Assembly: GCF_015207105.1 (NCBI RefSeq)
Contig: NZ_JADEXO010000009.1
Coordinates: 29,061-93,060, forward strand
DNA: 64,000 nt
Direction: 5' to 3'
Origin: a cf. Phormidesmis sp. LEGE 11477
GTDB taxonomy: Bacteria; Cyanobacteriota; Cyanobacteriia; Phormidesmidales; Phormidesmidaceae
Position 1 is the first letter of the stretch. Every line of letters starts with the position of its first letter. A program made the position numbers and the translations under genes. Positions 42,739 through 51,743 of this stretch are shown in pieces. The notes below the pieces were generated by a model, which saw only the letters and a program-made list of their open reading frames with translations, was not told the DNA's origin and made no database searches.

Positions 42739-45700
42739 CTATCGGCTCATCTGGTTGCGCTTAGATTTATCTCGCTTCTGAGATCGAGATTTAGAATGGC
42801 TCACTGACTGATTCTGGGCCTGCTTTCGATTCGCTTGAACTTCCTTCTCAACGATCTTTTTGGCATAGACATCTGGTTGAGCGCTCTTTTTTGCCTCCGG
42901 GCTATGTTGTGCGATCGCCCTTTGAATCGTCTCTAAAGGATGGCCATCACCGATAGCGCATTTAGCTATCTCACGATCCAGGTTGGCCTGAAGCTGCGGG
43001 TTTCTAGACGCGATCGCCGCCATCACACCGCTGTTCTGGCGACTGTACTTCTCCCAAAGCTGCTGCGTCGCAGACTCCGCCCGTGCTGACTGATGAGTAG
43101 AAACCGGGGACTGCTCGGACTGTTGAACAGAACTTACTTGAGTTTTAGATTGGATAGCGGGCGTTGGTACTATCTGATGCGCCTGTGTAGCTTCTTTGAA
43201 GGGCATCACCTGGCCTCGCACGTAGGTGCCGAGCGGCTGAACGCTTAATCCCCACAGCTCTGCGCCATCAACACGCGCAGTGATCAGCTTATCGAAAAGA
43301 GCACTCGCAGGCGCTTTCTCCGCGTCGGCCCATTGCTGCGAGTGGGTAGCTGCTAGCTTTTCATCAATGACGTGCTGACCGCTGACACGCAATGCAATCT
43401 GCTCGCTACCTTGTTCAGCTTGGGCAATCACAACGCTACCTGCGCGGAGACCGTATTCGTCCTGTGGATTGTGGTCAAGCGTTAGGTGGCTGCGGCCAGC
43501 ACGTAGCGCTGCTATCTCATCTGGGGTCTGCTCTATCACCGGCAGATCCATCACCTGCATGTGGACTATCTTCTCGCTCTTCGCATCCTTAGAGAAAGCA
43601 GCCATATAGGTAGCCGCTTCTGGTAACGAGATAGAGGGGCTAGAGCCACCGCTGACTGCACCAATTAGATAGCGATCGCCGTTGGCTTTTAGCACAGAGA
43701 CTGATGGCGCTATAACGTCGCCGCTCTTCGCAGAAAATGTGTCATTTGCAAACTGGATTGTATGAGGACTACTAGCCGCTAGCCGCTGTGCCTGCTCGCT
43801 CGAAATCTGTAGCCGACTAACTTTAATATCTGGGACGTTTCGTAGGCGATCGCTCAGTACCTCTGGATACGCTTGCATTACTAGCTTGCGGCCACCTTTA
43901 GACTGACGCCATAGTGCGATCGCCATCTCCTGAGAATGTAACTTCGGGTCTTTACCTTCAGGTGACGCTAGCGACTTTTCTAGGTAACGATCTCTCTGCG
44001 CATAGATCATCTTGGAATCATTCTGCTGCGCCCACGGCACCTGCATTGTAAGACTCGGTTCTCTGATAGTGAGAGACTTATTCGTCTTGAACCGTTCCTC
44101 TAAGCCAAAGCGCTCAGCGGAAGCGCGATCAACGCAGCCCATCGATTCAGTTTGGACTTGCCCTTTCGCGTCAACAAATCTGAGTTCGGCGGAAAAGCGC
44201 TCTCCTATCTTTTTCGCATTGTAATTTTTGCTAATCAGGATCTTCCAGTCTGGGTGTGCGCCATCGCTGCGCCAGGGGAAGGCACCTTGCGCATCTTCTA
44301 TATTCTGAAGAGCTAGCTGTCTGCCATCTGCTGTAGCAACTTGTATGGTTGGGCGCTGGTCTTCAGAGCGTCGCTGGCGATGTCTGGCCTTATTCTCTAC
44401 AGCCTGCTTCATTAGGCCGCTAGATGTCTGAATGATAGTTTTCGCTTGCTGTGTCTGCTGGGGTGCTTCTCCCATCGGGAAAACACCCTGAAAGAATTTG
44501 TTTTCTCGCTCCTGTAGCTGTGCGCTGCTGTATTGTTTATTCACCTGCTGAACGCCCCAAGAAACCGGCTCATCGATGCTTGTCGGCATTACTTTGCCGT
44601 TTACGTATATCGAAGGGTTATTCTTGCTGCGTCTGAGGTCGTCTTCTTTGTACTGAAGGGCTTCAACAAAGCTGTGTAGGTTCTCGTCTATACCCTTTGC
44701 GCTCTTGGCCGTGTCTACGGCTGTCTGTAGGTTGACTGCGTTTGGGCCGTTGGCAACTTCTGATAGTAAATTAGAAGCTTGCTGTAGCTTTTCTTCTGTA
44801 AAAATCTGTTGCTGCTGAGGCTCTCGAATTTTATTTAATACATTATTTGCATTTGAAATCTCTTCTAGTTTTTCTCTGTAGTAGGGAGAAAAGCCTTGTG
44901 AAATCAGCCAATTATCGTCAGGAATGATAATCTTACCAGCATCTACTTTCGCTAATAGATCAGAACAGTGACTAGAAAGTTGATCGAGCAGTACGCTCTT
45001 TCGTTCATCTGGCGCATACTCTAGCTCAAGCGCTAACGACTGCAAAGACATTCCCGCATTCGCAACCTGTCCGGTTGGGTTGTCTGCGGTAACGCCCCAG
45101 GCTCTCCAGGTAGCCTCGGAGTGCGATTCTCTCTCTTGCCAGGAATGCTTCTCCTTTTGCTGTTTGATAATCTGCGGCGGCTTTACCGCTGGTGCCGTCC
45201 TTTCTATAAACTCTTTCACCGCAACGGGATAGACACTCGGCTTAATCAAGTTGCCACGGCCCTGTTCTAGCCGCTGAATTATCTCTTCAAAGGCGGCTCG
45301 ACCGGCTTCATACTGTTGCTCTGACGACAGGCCGTTTACGCCTGCTAGCTTTTCTCTCAGTTGCTCAGGCAGGTCATTGACCGTCGCCTCATAGCCGACA
45401 AAAAAGCCGTTGATGTCGCCGTCAAAATCAGTGATGGCGACATTCTTCGCCGTATCTGGCGGTAGATAAGCCACGCCCTGCTTCGAGAACGATTCTCTAT
45501 CTTGCTGTTTAATGATCTCAGTGTTGTTAATGGCGATCGCCGCTGCGCCCACGTTCGGAAACGGAGAACGGTAGTAAGCCACAATCGCGCCGTGCGGTAA
45601 GTCTTTGTTGCACACCTCCCAAAGCTTAAGCTGACTATGATGCTGCGCCATCGCTGACGGCACTGATGTCCCGTTTGCAGATAATCGCTGCCATTCACCT

Positions 45701-46926
45701 TTAATGTAGTACTCTAAGCCTCTGACAACGCTAGCCTGATCGGTGAGCTGGCCATACTTATCCGAATTCAGCGCGTTATATAGCCAATCTGGGCGACTAT
45801 TATCAGCTAGATTTTCTTCAGCGCTTTGATAGGCACGCTCTCGTTCGTGCTCTTTGTGCTTGAGATAGCGTTGACTCAGCGCGTCGTAGTTGCCTGCAAC
45901 CTGGGCTAGCTGCTCTGCTTTCTCCTGCACTTTGGGATTGATTTCTAAGCGTGTAGCTTCTGGAATGGTGTACTTTACCTGCGGGCCAACCGTCTGTTGA
46001 CCGTACGATGCCGTTGCTTTTCGGTTCATCCAAAAATTAGAGGCTTCTTTGATGCCAGGTTCAGAGAAGCGACCATCATCGCCCTTGATATCGTCTATTG
46101 AGATAATGGCATCTACATTTAGGCGCTCAGCCCAACTGCTGTAAGTCACAGTACCTTTAGCAATGCCAGGAAAGTCTAGAGAGGCTGCTCGAAACTGATA
46201 AACGCCTGTGTCAGCTTGGTGACGTAACCTGCGGTCTACTGAGGCTATTGCCATGTCCGCTACTTGGTCTACTCGATCTAAATCTGCACCAAGGTTAGTA
46301 ATATCTGCACTAATACCTGCTTTTGCAAACGCTTTAACCGTTATCTGCTCGCGCTCATCAGACGTTGTTAGGGAATCCATTGTCGATGATCGTATCAACA
46401 TTGTCCCGTCACCCATCTTGTCATAAAGAGGCTGAAGCTCTTCTTCAGAAACGAGCTGGCCATCCCAACCGACTAAAGGTTCAGAGCCGTGGGTTCGCTT
46501 CACATTGTCGATAACGAGAACGCGGGCGGACGAAAATGCTGTTGAGGCAACGCCATCTGAAGCAATCAAACCGCCGTAAGCGACCGCGTTATGCGCAGCG
46601 TTGCGATCGCCTGCATAGATAGGCTCAACAGTTTGGCTACCCAGGGTCATCAGCTGGGCCGTTTCGTAGTCAGTGAAGTAGCCCTCGCTGCCGCTGCTAA
46701 AGACAAGATACTTACCTTCAGACTCTAGCTGACGGCGGTCGGCGTCATGAACGCTCTCGTAGAACTGCGCAACAGAGAATCGGTTGTCTGTCCCTATACC
46801 ATTTGTCAGACACCAATGTTCAAGATATGAGTGTTCTATTTGCTTGATAGCAGGTTGCCACTGGCCATCAATCACAACCTGAATCGGCTTGCCTGTCTTG
46901 ACATCAAACTGCTCGGCCTGAATCAT
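42739..46926 (-). CDS. Giant plasmid protein with DFDGD motif, possible two-barrel RNA polymerase-like enzyme
   Basis: A 1395-residue protein. D500-F-D-G-D504 in KNVAITDFDGDINGFF, preceded by HGAIVAYYRSPFPNVGAA, matches the catalytic DxDGD loop and the preceding R-x-P strand of two-barrel RNA polymerases (beta-prime, YonO and RdRP-like groups). A Lys-containing beta region around 255-300 (GIAKGTVTYSSWAERLN, SIDDIKG) could be the other barrel. The remainder is helical. Residues 1285-1365 share a domain with the 33812-35206 protein, and the basic tail KRDKSKRNQMSR resembles the relaxase tail. It is the last large gene of the array. RNA polymerase activity is inferred from motifs only. Confidence 0.55.
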   Translation of the reverse strand: MIQAEQFDVKTGKPIQVVIDGQWQPAIKQIEHSYLEHWCLTNGIGTDNRFSVAQFYESVHDADRRQLESEGKYLVFSSGSEGYFTDYETAQLMTLGSQTVEPIYAGDRNAAHNAVAYGGLIASDGVASTAFSSARVLVIDNVKRTHGSEPLVGWDGQLVSEEELQPLYDKMGDGTMLIRSSTMDSLTTSDEREQITVKAFAKAGISADITNLGADLDRVDQVADMAIASVDRRLRHQADTGVYQFRAASLDFPGIAKGTVTYSSWAERLNVDAIISIDDIKGDDGRFSEPGIKEASNFWMNRKATASYGQQTVGPQVKYTIPEATRLEINPKVQEKAEQLAQVAGNYDALSQRYLKHKEHERERAYQSAEENLADNSRPDWLYNALNSDKYGQLTDQASVVRGLEYYIKGEWQRLSANGTSVPSAMAQHHSQLKLWEVCNKDLPHGAIVAYYRSPFPNVGAAAIAINNTEIIKQQDRESFSKQGVAYLPPDTAKNVAITDFDGDINGFFVGYEATVNDLPEQLREKLAGVNGLSSEQQYEAGRAAFEEIIQRLEQGRGNLIKPSVYPVAVKEFIERTAPAVKPPQIIKQQKEKHSWQERESHSEATWRAWGVTADNPTGQVANAGMSLQSLALELEYAPDERKSVLLDQLSSHCSDLLAKVDAGKIIIPDDNWLISQGFSPYYREKLEEISNANNVLNKIREPQQQQIFTEEKLQQASNLLSEVANGPNAVNLQTAVDTAKSAKGIDENLHSFVEALQYKEDDLRRSKNNPSIYVNGKVMPTSIDEPVSWGVQQVNKQYSSAQLQERENKFFQGVFPMGEAPQQTQQAKTIIQTSSGLMKQAVENKARHRQRRSEDQRPTIQVATADGRQLALQNIEDAQGAFPWRSDGAHPDWKILISKNYNAKKIGERFSAELRFVDAKGQVQTESMGCVDRASAERFGLEERFKTNKSLTIREPSLTMQVPWAQQNDSKMIYAQRDRYLEKSLASPEGKDPKLHSQEMAIALWRQSKGGRKLVMQAYPEVLSDRLRNVPDIKVSRLQISSEQAQRLAASSPHTIQFANDTFSAKSGDVIAPSVSVLKANGDRYLIGAVSGGSSPSISLPEAATYMAAFSKDAKSEKIVHMQVMDLPVIEQTPDEIAALRAGRSHLTLDHNPQDEYGLRAGSVVIAQAEQGSEQIALRVSGQHVIDEKLAATHSQQWADAEKAPASALFDKLITARVDGAELWGLSVQPLGTYVRGQVMPFKEATQAHQIVPTPAIQSKTQVSSVQQSEQSPVSTHQSARAESATQQLWEKYSRQNSGVMAAIASRNPQLQANLDREIAKCAIGDGHPLETIQRAIAQHSPEAKKSAQPDVYAKKIVEKEVQANRKQAQNQSVSHSKSRSQKRDKSKRNQMSR

Positions 46927-46936
46927 GTTCTATCTA

Positions 46937-47278
46937 TCAAGTCCAAGTTGCGCGGCGGTTAGCTTCCTTGCGATGTTCAGCAGCCAATCTTGAATACCTA
47001 GAAGAAGACTCTAGCAATGCTTTAAACTCCGCATCAGACATCGGAGGCATTTTAGGAGCTTCCTTGGCTTCAGCAGCTATCTCTTCTAGCGATCGCTCCG
47101 GCGTGAACGAGTAAGCCGGGTTATTATCCGGATCGTAATCGTCATATAGAACACCGGCCGCAACCAAGTCATCGACACTCGCGCCGCCTGATAGCTGCTC
47201 TTCTACTGACCGGTCGCTCGTCGCGTATTCATTCAGCTCTGCGGCCCTACCGATTAGGGGATCTACTGACTTTTCCAT
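46937..47278 (-). CDS. Small acidic hypothetical protein
   Basis: A 113-residue, strongly acidic protein (VLYDDYDPDNNPAYSF, SLEEIAAEAKEAPKM) with a basic last 15 residues. It has a good ribosome site (AGGAGA) and ends 10 bases before the 1395-residue protein gene, with which it probably forms an operon. It may be a chaperone-like partner of that protein. Family not recognised. Confidence 0.5.
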   Translation of the reverse strand: MEKSVDPLIGRAAELNEYATSDRSVEEQLSGGASVDDLVAAGVLYDDYDPDNNPAYSFTPERSLEEIAAEAKEAPKMPPMSDAEFKALLESSSRYSRLAAEHRKEANRRATWT

Positions 47279-47409
47279 GCTCGTTCTCCTGCAATTTGTT
47301 AATCATACTCAGCCAAGGAAAAGCAGCACAGGTTCATTAAAAAAATTAAGGTTCAAAGAGCTGAACATACCTGATGTCAGACATACTCAGCTCTCTAGAT
47401 ATCATCGTA

Positions 47410-48078
47410 TTAATCGGACATAAACGCCGCCCATAAACCGCTCGTCTGGCGGATAGAACGGAACTCGCTGCCAGACACTATTAAATGGTCTAGAACAGGA
47501 ATACCCAGCAGCTCGCCACCCTGAATGAGTTGCTGCGTTAACGTGAGGTCTTCCCCGCTCGGATCTACGCTCCCTGATGGATGATTGTGGCCAACCACGC
47601 ATCGGGTTCCTCCCACCTGCATCACCCATCTGAAGATGTCTCTTGGATGAGCGCACGTCTCTGTCGCCGTTCCGGTTGAGATGATTCGCATCGACAGTAT
47701 CCGGTGCTTCACATCTAGCGCGATTACTGCGAACTTCTCAACCGGCTCGCAGGCAATCGGATGAAAGACAGCGGCGACCACAGAGGGATCGTCTACCACA
47801 GTGCCAGCAGCAGGCACGGCGTTATAGATTACTCTGCCCAGCGAGAGTGCGCTCTGCAATCGTTTTAGACCGCTAGGCCCTAGTCCCTTAACCTCTAGGC
47901 TACCGCTACTCAAAGCATCTCTCAGACGCTGCTGCACGTTGCGCTCACTCGGCTGTTCGTTAGGTAGAAACAGGCTCTGCATAATCCGTCGCGCTATCGC
48001 TGGAGAGACAATATCACCTATCAAAGACTCGGTTCTAAGTGCAAAACCGTAACGACCTTCTGTATCTTTTGCTTTCAT
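47410..48078 (-). CDS. radC: RadC/JAB-domain protein
   Basis: A 222-residue protein with an N-terminal helix-hairpin-helix segment (LEVKGLGPSGLKRLQ) and the RadC JAMM metal centre GHNHPSGSVDPSGED (H164, H166, D177). RadC homologues are frequent on plasmids and in anti-restriction clusters; the reaction is unknown, and the early DNA-repair claim was withdrawn. It is preceded by the composite leader at 48079-48150. Neighbours (DUF932, ArdC, methylase-like) point to a role in establishing the incoming plasmid. Confidence 0.9.
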   Translation of the reverse strand: MKAKDTEGRYGFALRTESLIGDIVSPAIARRIMQSLFLPNEQPSERNVQQRLRDALSSGSLEVKGLGPSGLKRLQSALSLGRVIYNAVPAAGTVVDDPSVVAAVFHPIACEPVEKFAVIALDVKHRILSMRIISTGTATETCAHPRDIFRWVMQVGGTRCVVGHNHPSGSVDPSGEDLTLTQQLIQGGELLGIPVLDHLIVSGSEFRSIRQTSGLWAAFMSD

Positions 48079-48150
48079 GGCTCTGACCTATTAACGTCAG
48101 AGCCTCATTGCGAAGCAAAAAAAAGCTCCCTATCAGAGCGATCTGATAGG
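48079..48150 (-). promoter_or_regulatory. Composite leader of radC
   Basis: On the minus strand: perfect 9-bp stem CCTATCAGA/TCTGATAGG (48129-48150), a run of eight T, the motif GCTTCGC-N10-TGA (48097-48116), and a second 9-bp stem GGCTCTGAC/GTCAGAGCC directly touching the ATG. TCTGA and ATAGG of the leader can instead pair with the first arm, giving an exclusive fold. Confidence 0.7.
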
Positions 48151-48171
48151 AAGAAAGGGATACTATGCTCG

Positions 48172-48645
48172 CTATTCAGGCGCACTCCAGTTGGCATCGG
48201 CTAGCATCTGCTCCCAGTTCGCAGTGGCTTCTTCAGCAAAGAATGGCATGTTGAGCCAGCAAACAGCTTGTTCAGCCATCTTATCTGGGGTGAACTTCAT
48301 CATGAGTTCTTGCAGTTGATCTCCATAGCCTCTTCGGTGGCCTTCCTCAATAACAAGCCTCAGAATTTGGGCATTTGATATTAGACGCAGCTCTTTAGCA
48401 TCGAGCGCAGCCCACTCTTGACCAAAGCGGTCTAGCTCACCAGCGGCATAGAAAACGCCGCAGCGAAATCTACCTTTCCAGGTTTTGTTACCTGGAAGAG
48501 GGCGAGGGGCATTGACGACAACTGCACCATCTTCTTGAGCGAATCTGATTTGAGAGACAGTAGACCCTGGCAATCTCGGGTTGCCATCTAATTCATTGAC
48601 CCAGCGGATAGGAAGCTTAAATTCAGTCTTGTCGATCTTATTCAT
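48172..48645 (-). CDS. Hypothetical leading-region protein
   Basis: The start was set at ATG 48645 (MNKIDKTEFKLPIRW, 157 residues), since the upstream codons fall in the leader element. The N-terminal half is beta-rich (SQIRFAQEDGAVVVNAP), the C-terminal half helical (AQILRLVIEEGHRRGYGDQLQELMM). No known motif. It lies between DUF932 and RadC genes, each with its own leader. Confidence 0.55.
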   Translation of the reverse strand: MNKIDKTEFKLPIRWVNELDGNPRLPGSTVSQIRFAQEDGAVVVNAPRPLPGNKTWKGRFRCGVFYAAGELDRFGQEWAALDAKELRLISNAQILRLVIEEGHRRGYGDQLQELMMKFTPDKMAEQAVCWLNMPFFAEEATANWEQMLADANWSAPE

Positions 48646-48729
48646 ATTGAGAATCTCCAAACAGTATGAGCGGTGCTCATCCCCTCCTTGCGCAGCAAAA
48701 GCAAACCTCACCAGGAAATCCTGGTGAGG
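48646..48729 (-). promoter_or_regulatory. Composite leader of the 157-residue protein gene
   Basis: Perfect 10-bp stem CCTCACCAGG/CCTGGTGAGG (48706-48729), pyrimidine-rich tail TTTGCTTTT, motif GCTGCGC-N10-TGA (48677-48696), then a second small stem ATGAGC/GCTCAT. Same layout as the other array leaders. Confidence 0.7.
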
Positions 48730-48758
48730 TTAAGCGTTGTTATTCAACCGACCATCAG

Positions 48759-49814
48759 CTAGACGGCAGTAGCAAGCTGCTTCCACTGAGCGCTCGGCAA
48801 GGACATCACCGTCGCACCCAACTCTTCTAGCTCAGTCGCGCGGTCGTAGGACTCAACATCTTGAGCAGTGCGAGTCACTGCATTCAGCAGCCCCCACTGG
48901 CTCAAGTCGCCGCCTTGGATCAGATGCTGGAGGACGCCTGAGCTTTCGCTTTGCTGAAGCTTGAACTTATTCGAGAGCAGCTCAACGGCCTTCACCGGGT
49001 TGCCTTCGATGCGATGCTCCGTGGTCGCCCGCATCTGAGCAACTAGCGCCTCGAACTTGGTACGGTCAACCGCATCGCGAACCAGGTCTTGCACCTTCAG
49101 GAAGAAGGCTGCATTATCGGCTGCTAGCGTCTGATCGGAGAACAGTTCGTAGGCATCTGGCGTATCCGCAGCGGCTCGACCCAGGTGAGTAAATCGGTTA
49201 CGGGCAGAACGGTCAGGCGTGACCATACCGTTCGTGCAAACCAAACGGTAGACCAGCGGCTCGACGCGCAGTGCGCCCATGCCGATCTCCGAGTTCGAGA
49301 TACAGACACCCGCTTGCACAGGATCTCCAACTTTCACGTCAGCCTGTACCTTTGCCGTAACGACCTTCAGGTACATTCGCGTCTCGGTCAGCTCGCAGGA
49401 CATCACCTGAGCACCTTCCATTTGAAGCAGCGTTGGCAGCACGGCTTCAGCGAGATCGAAGTTGTCCAAACGACGGTAGCGGCGGCTGAGGAAAGCGCGG
49501 GCACTCTCGCCCAACGTGCGAATCATCCGCTGCTCTGGATTCGTCTGGAACCAGTGATTGACGTTCGCTCGTAGCAGCTCGGGTGCTTTGGTGAGCATCC
49601 GGTTGTAGTACTTAGCGGGAATGCCAATGCGGTCGCCAATCTGTCGGTGCGCGTTGGAGGTAACGTCGAAGGTCTGCGTTGTATTGTTAGCGATCGCTAG
49701 CTGACCCGCAGGCGTCATCTCCAGGGCACGAGTATCGGCCACATAGTCTTTCTTCAGCGCTTGCTGCGTTTCCAGTGCTTGGGCCATCTCAGTCAATGTT
49801 CTTCCCGTTTTCAT
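48759..49814 (-). CDS. DUF932 phage/plasmid-like protein
   Basis: The start was set at ATG 49814 (MKTGRTLTEMAQALETQQ, 351 residues) because upstream codons lie in the leader. The sequence follows the DUF932 pattern: HRQIGDRIGIPAKYYNRML, GESARAFLSRRYRRLDNFDLAE, ISNSEIGMGALRVEPLVYRLVC and CTNGMV. DUF932 proteins are widespread on phages and plasmids, often next to anti-restriction genes, with unknown biochemistry. High expression or early use is plausible from its place in the array. Confidence 0.82.
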   Translation of the reverse strand: MKTGRTLTEMAQALETQQALKKDYVADTRALEMTPAGQLAIANNTTQTFDVTSNAHRQIGDRIGIPAKYYNRMLTKAPELLRANVNHWFQTNPEQRMIRTLGESARAFLSRRYRRLDNFDLAEAVLPTLLQMEGAQVMSCELTETRMYLKVVTAKVQADVKVGDPVQAGVCISNSEIGMGALRVEPLVYRLVCTNGMVTPDRSARNRFTHLGRAAADTPDAYELFSDQTLAADNAAFFLKVQDLVRDAVDRTKFEALVAQMRATTEHRIEGNPVKAVELLSNKFKLQQSESSGVLQHLIQGGDLSQWGLLNAVTRTAQDVESYDRATELEELGATVMSLPSAQWKQLATAV

Positions 49815-49908
49815 GTTCTTTAGCCTGTTGTGGACTTCGACTTGCGAAGCCCTGTTCATCCGCTCTTTGCGCAGCAAAAGAAATCCCCACTAGAGCGAGC
49901 TAGTGAGG
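49815..49908 (-). promoter_or_regulatory. Composite leader of the DUF932 gene
   Basis: Stem of 9 pairs (CCTCACTAG with CTAGTGGGG, one G-U; 49885-49908), tail ATTTCTTTT, motif GCTGCGC-N10-TGA (49856-49875), second stem GGCTTCG/CGAAG. AGAGCG inside the N10 is complementary to CGCTCT in the first hairpin loop. Confidence 0.7.
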
Positions 49909-49918
49909 AGAGAGGGAT

Positions 49919-50446
49919 CTATTTGCAGGAACTTAAAACGGATTGATAGCCCCATCTAGTACCCAGGTCGTAGTCGGGCGTCGTACGGCTCAGCTCAATG
50001 TACTGAGCGACTGTAATCAGCTCAAACTTCAGCAACTTTGCTGCATGTGGCGAGTTCTGCCAAAGATAAAACTCACCGTCCCATTCACCCAAACTTCCAA
50101 AGAATCTAGCGGCGACCGTATTCGCGATCGCTTCTGGCGCTTCGTCAATGTCGCCGTGAGCGATCGCATACCTGATGTGCTCCTGCGTCCCTACCAAAGT
50201 AGAAACAGAAATAAGCAGATAGCAAGCTGCAATAGGTACACCCTCTATCAGATCTAGATCTTCGTGGCTGAAGAACTGTACAAAGCCAGCTGGATTTTGA
50301 CTGGGTTGGCTCGCTTTCGGCAAGTCAGCAAACCTGATTTGCGACTGATCGCCCCGCGTCATTAGCACTAGGCCGTATCTGCCATAGGCCAAACAACGGG
50401 GTGCGTTAACTTTCACAAGCTGTCCGGCACTGAATCTGTTAATCAT
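49919..50446 (-). CDS. Hypothetical leading-region protein
   Basis: The start was set at ATG 50446 (MINRFSAGQLVKVN, 175 residues), with AGGA just upstream; the long upstream extension covers the leader. An N-terminal small beta barrel is likely (GQLVKVNAPRCLAYGRYGLVL), followed by helical segments. No known motif or membrane helix. Confidence 0.5.
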   Translation of the reverse strand: MINRFSAGQLVKVNAPRCLAYGRYGLVLMTRGDQSQIRFADLPKASQPSQNPAGFVQFFSHEDLDLIEGVPIAACYLLISVSTLVGTQEHIRYAIAHGDIDEAPEAIANTVAARFFGSLGEWDGEFYLWQNSPHAAKLLKFELITVAQYIELSRTTPDYDLGTRWGYQSVLSSCK

Positions 50447-50564
50447 AGGAAAATCCTCATTTGTCAGTGTCTCTTTGCGAAGGCAAAGGCAACCCACGGG
50501 AGCTACTCGGCCAGTAAGCTGTAGAAGGTAGAGGGGGGAAATCCCGCTCGATAATTCGAGCGGG
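50447..50564 (-). promoter_or_regulatory. Leader of the 175-residue protein gene
   Basis: A terminator-like 9-bp stem CCCGCTCGA/TCGAGCGGG (50543-50564), 43 bases past the upstream stop, then a second stem (AGCTTACT...AGTAGCT) and the motif CCTTCGC-N10-TGA at 50464-50483. AGGA-ttt-TCCT sits over the ribosome site. The order is looser than in the other leaders. Confidence 0.6.
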
Positions 50565-50606
50565 GATAAAAGCGAGAGAATTACGAAGATTGAATGCACC
50601 TCAGCC

Positions 50607-51743
50607 CTATTCTGGAATGGAACAGATGCGTAGCTGATTAGCGATCGCAACAACGGCCTCTTCCGTCCAGAACGTTAGCTGAGCTAACTTGCACAAACGG
50701 ATCAAACTGAGAAGGAAAATCGGATTGACAGGTTGAACTAACTGGAGATCGCACAGCACTTTGCGCAGCTGCTTTTCCTTCACCAATGACAGCGCTATAT
50801 CCTCACTAGCCAGCGATAAGAGCCATCGGCCCTGCTGAAAGCTCCAACCGCTAGTCACCTCCATCAGCGCCAGCTCTGTCCAGGTACGAAGGTTATGCTG
50901 TGCGCCGTTGAGAATGTCATGACTACTCGCTAGAACGCATAGAGAACAGGACAAACGGCTATTGCTCGAAACATAGGCCCAATGACAAGGAAAGCCTTGA
51001 AGTGCCTGTTTAAGCTCACCCGATTGGTACAGGGTACTGCGCCTAGCAACATCCTCACAAGAGGTTCCATTTTGCTGCCAAACCTCTGCTAGGCTCCAAT
51101 CATGAATCGGATGCCATGAAAGCGCGAATCGACCTTTTCTGTCATTGTCTAGCCAGTTCTGATACGCCTGCTCCGCCCATCGTTCTTTTTCTTCGGCACT
51201 CTTACAACTTTGGGGCGTTTTGTACCATACAGAGGCAATGTCGTTACGTACCTGATAGCGCGGTTTCTTTGCTCTCGCAGAAGACTCTTCAGCCCGCAGA
51301 CCAATCGCGCACACGACAAACTGGTGGCCCCGCAGGAGCTTATCAGCAGGCTGCGTTTTCTCATGTTTGGTACAGTAACGGGCTGCGCTGCTACTCCAGA
51401 AGGGTTTCTCCTGCTGCTTTGAGAGAATCGTCTCATGGCGGTGCTGCCACTCATCAATCATTGAGCGCTTCGGATATAGCTTTGTTAGCGGAACATGCAA
51501 CTCCGCGCAAACCTTGTGCAAATGTTCAGAAACACCAGGCCATTCGATCCGGCCAAGGTCACAGAACAGCGAAAACAGCTCGCCTGTCCAGTTCTTAGTG
51601 CTGTGTGTACTAGCCAGATAACGCAGCATTGCATCGCTATCTTTGCCACCGCTGACCGAAACGGCCAACGTAGCGCCAGCATCTAGCACCGATTGCATGA
51701 AGCCAGGAACGCCGCGAGAAGATTCAAATAATGAAAGTTGCAT
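50607..51743 (-). CDS. PAPS-reductase/PP-loop family protein
   Basis: A 378-residue protein with the nucleotide-binding PP-loop VSVSGGKDSDAML (S31-S36) and a C-terminal half with RYCTKHEKTQPADKLL and RLSCSLCVLASSHDI, Cys clusters typical of PAPS reductase-like proteins that handle iron-sulfur or thiol chemistry. Relatives on mobile elements include IbrA- and DndC-like enzymes linked to DNA sulfur modification or regulation. A DNA-modifying or anti-restriction role is inferred from the neighbours; there are no dnd genes here. Confidence 0.7.
   Translation of the reverse strand: MQLSLFESSRGVPGFMQSVLDAGATLAVSVSGGKDSDAMLRYLASTHSTKNWTGELFSLFCDLGRIEWPGVSEHLHKVCAELHVPLTKLYPKRSMIDEWQHRHETILSKQQEKPFWSSSAARYCTKHEKTQPADKLLRGHQFVVCAIGLRAEESSARAKKPRYQVRNDIASVWYKTPQSCKSAEEKERWAEQAYQNWLDNDRKGRFALSWHPIHDWSLAEVWQQNGTSCEDVARRSTLYQSGELKQALQGFPCHWAYVSSNSRLSCSLCVLASSHDILNGAQHNLRTWTELALMEVTSGWSFQQGRWLLSLASEDIALSLVKEKQLRKVLCDLQLVQPVNPIFLLSLIRLCKLAQLTFWTEEAVVAIANQLRICSIPE

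Noticed and set aside
49185..49574. Plus-strand ORF of 129 codons
   Set aside because: Shadow of the DUF932 gene, which has clear family patterns.
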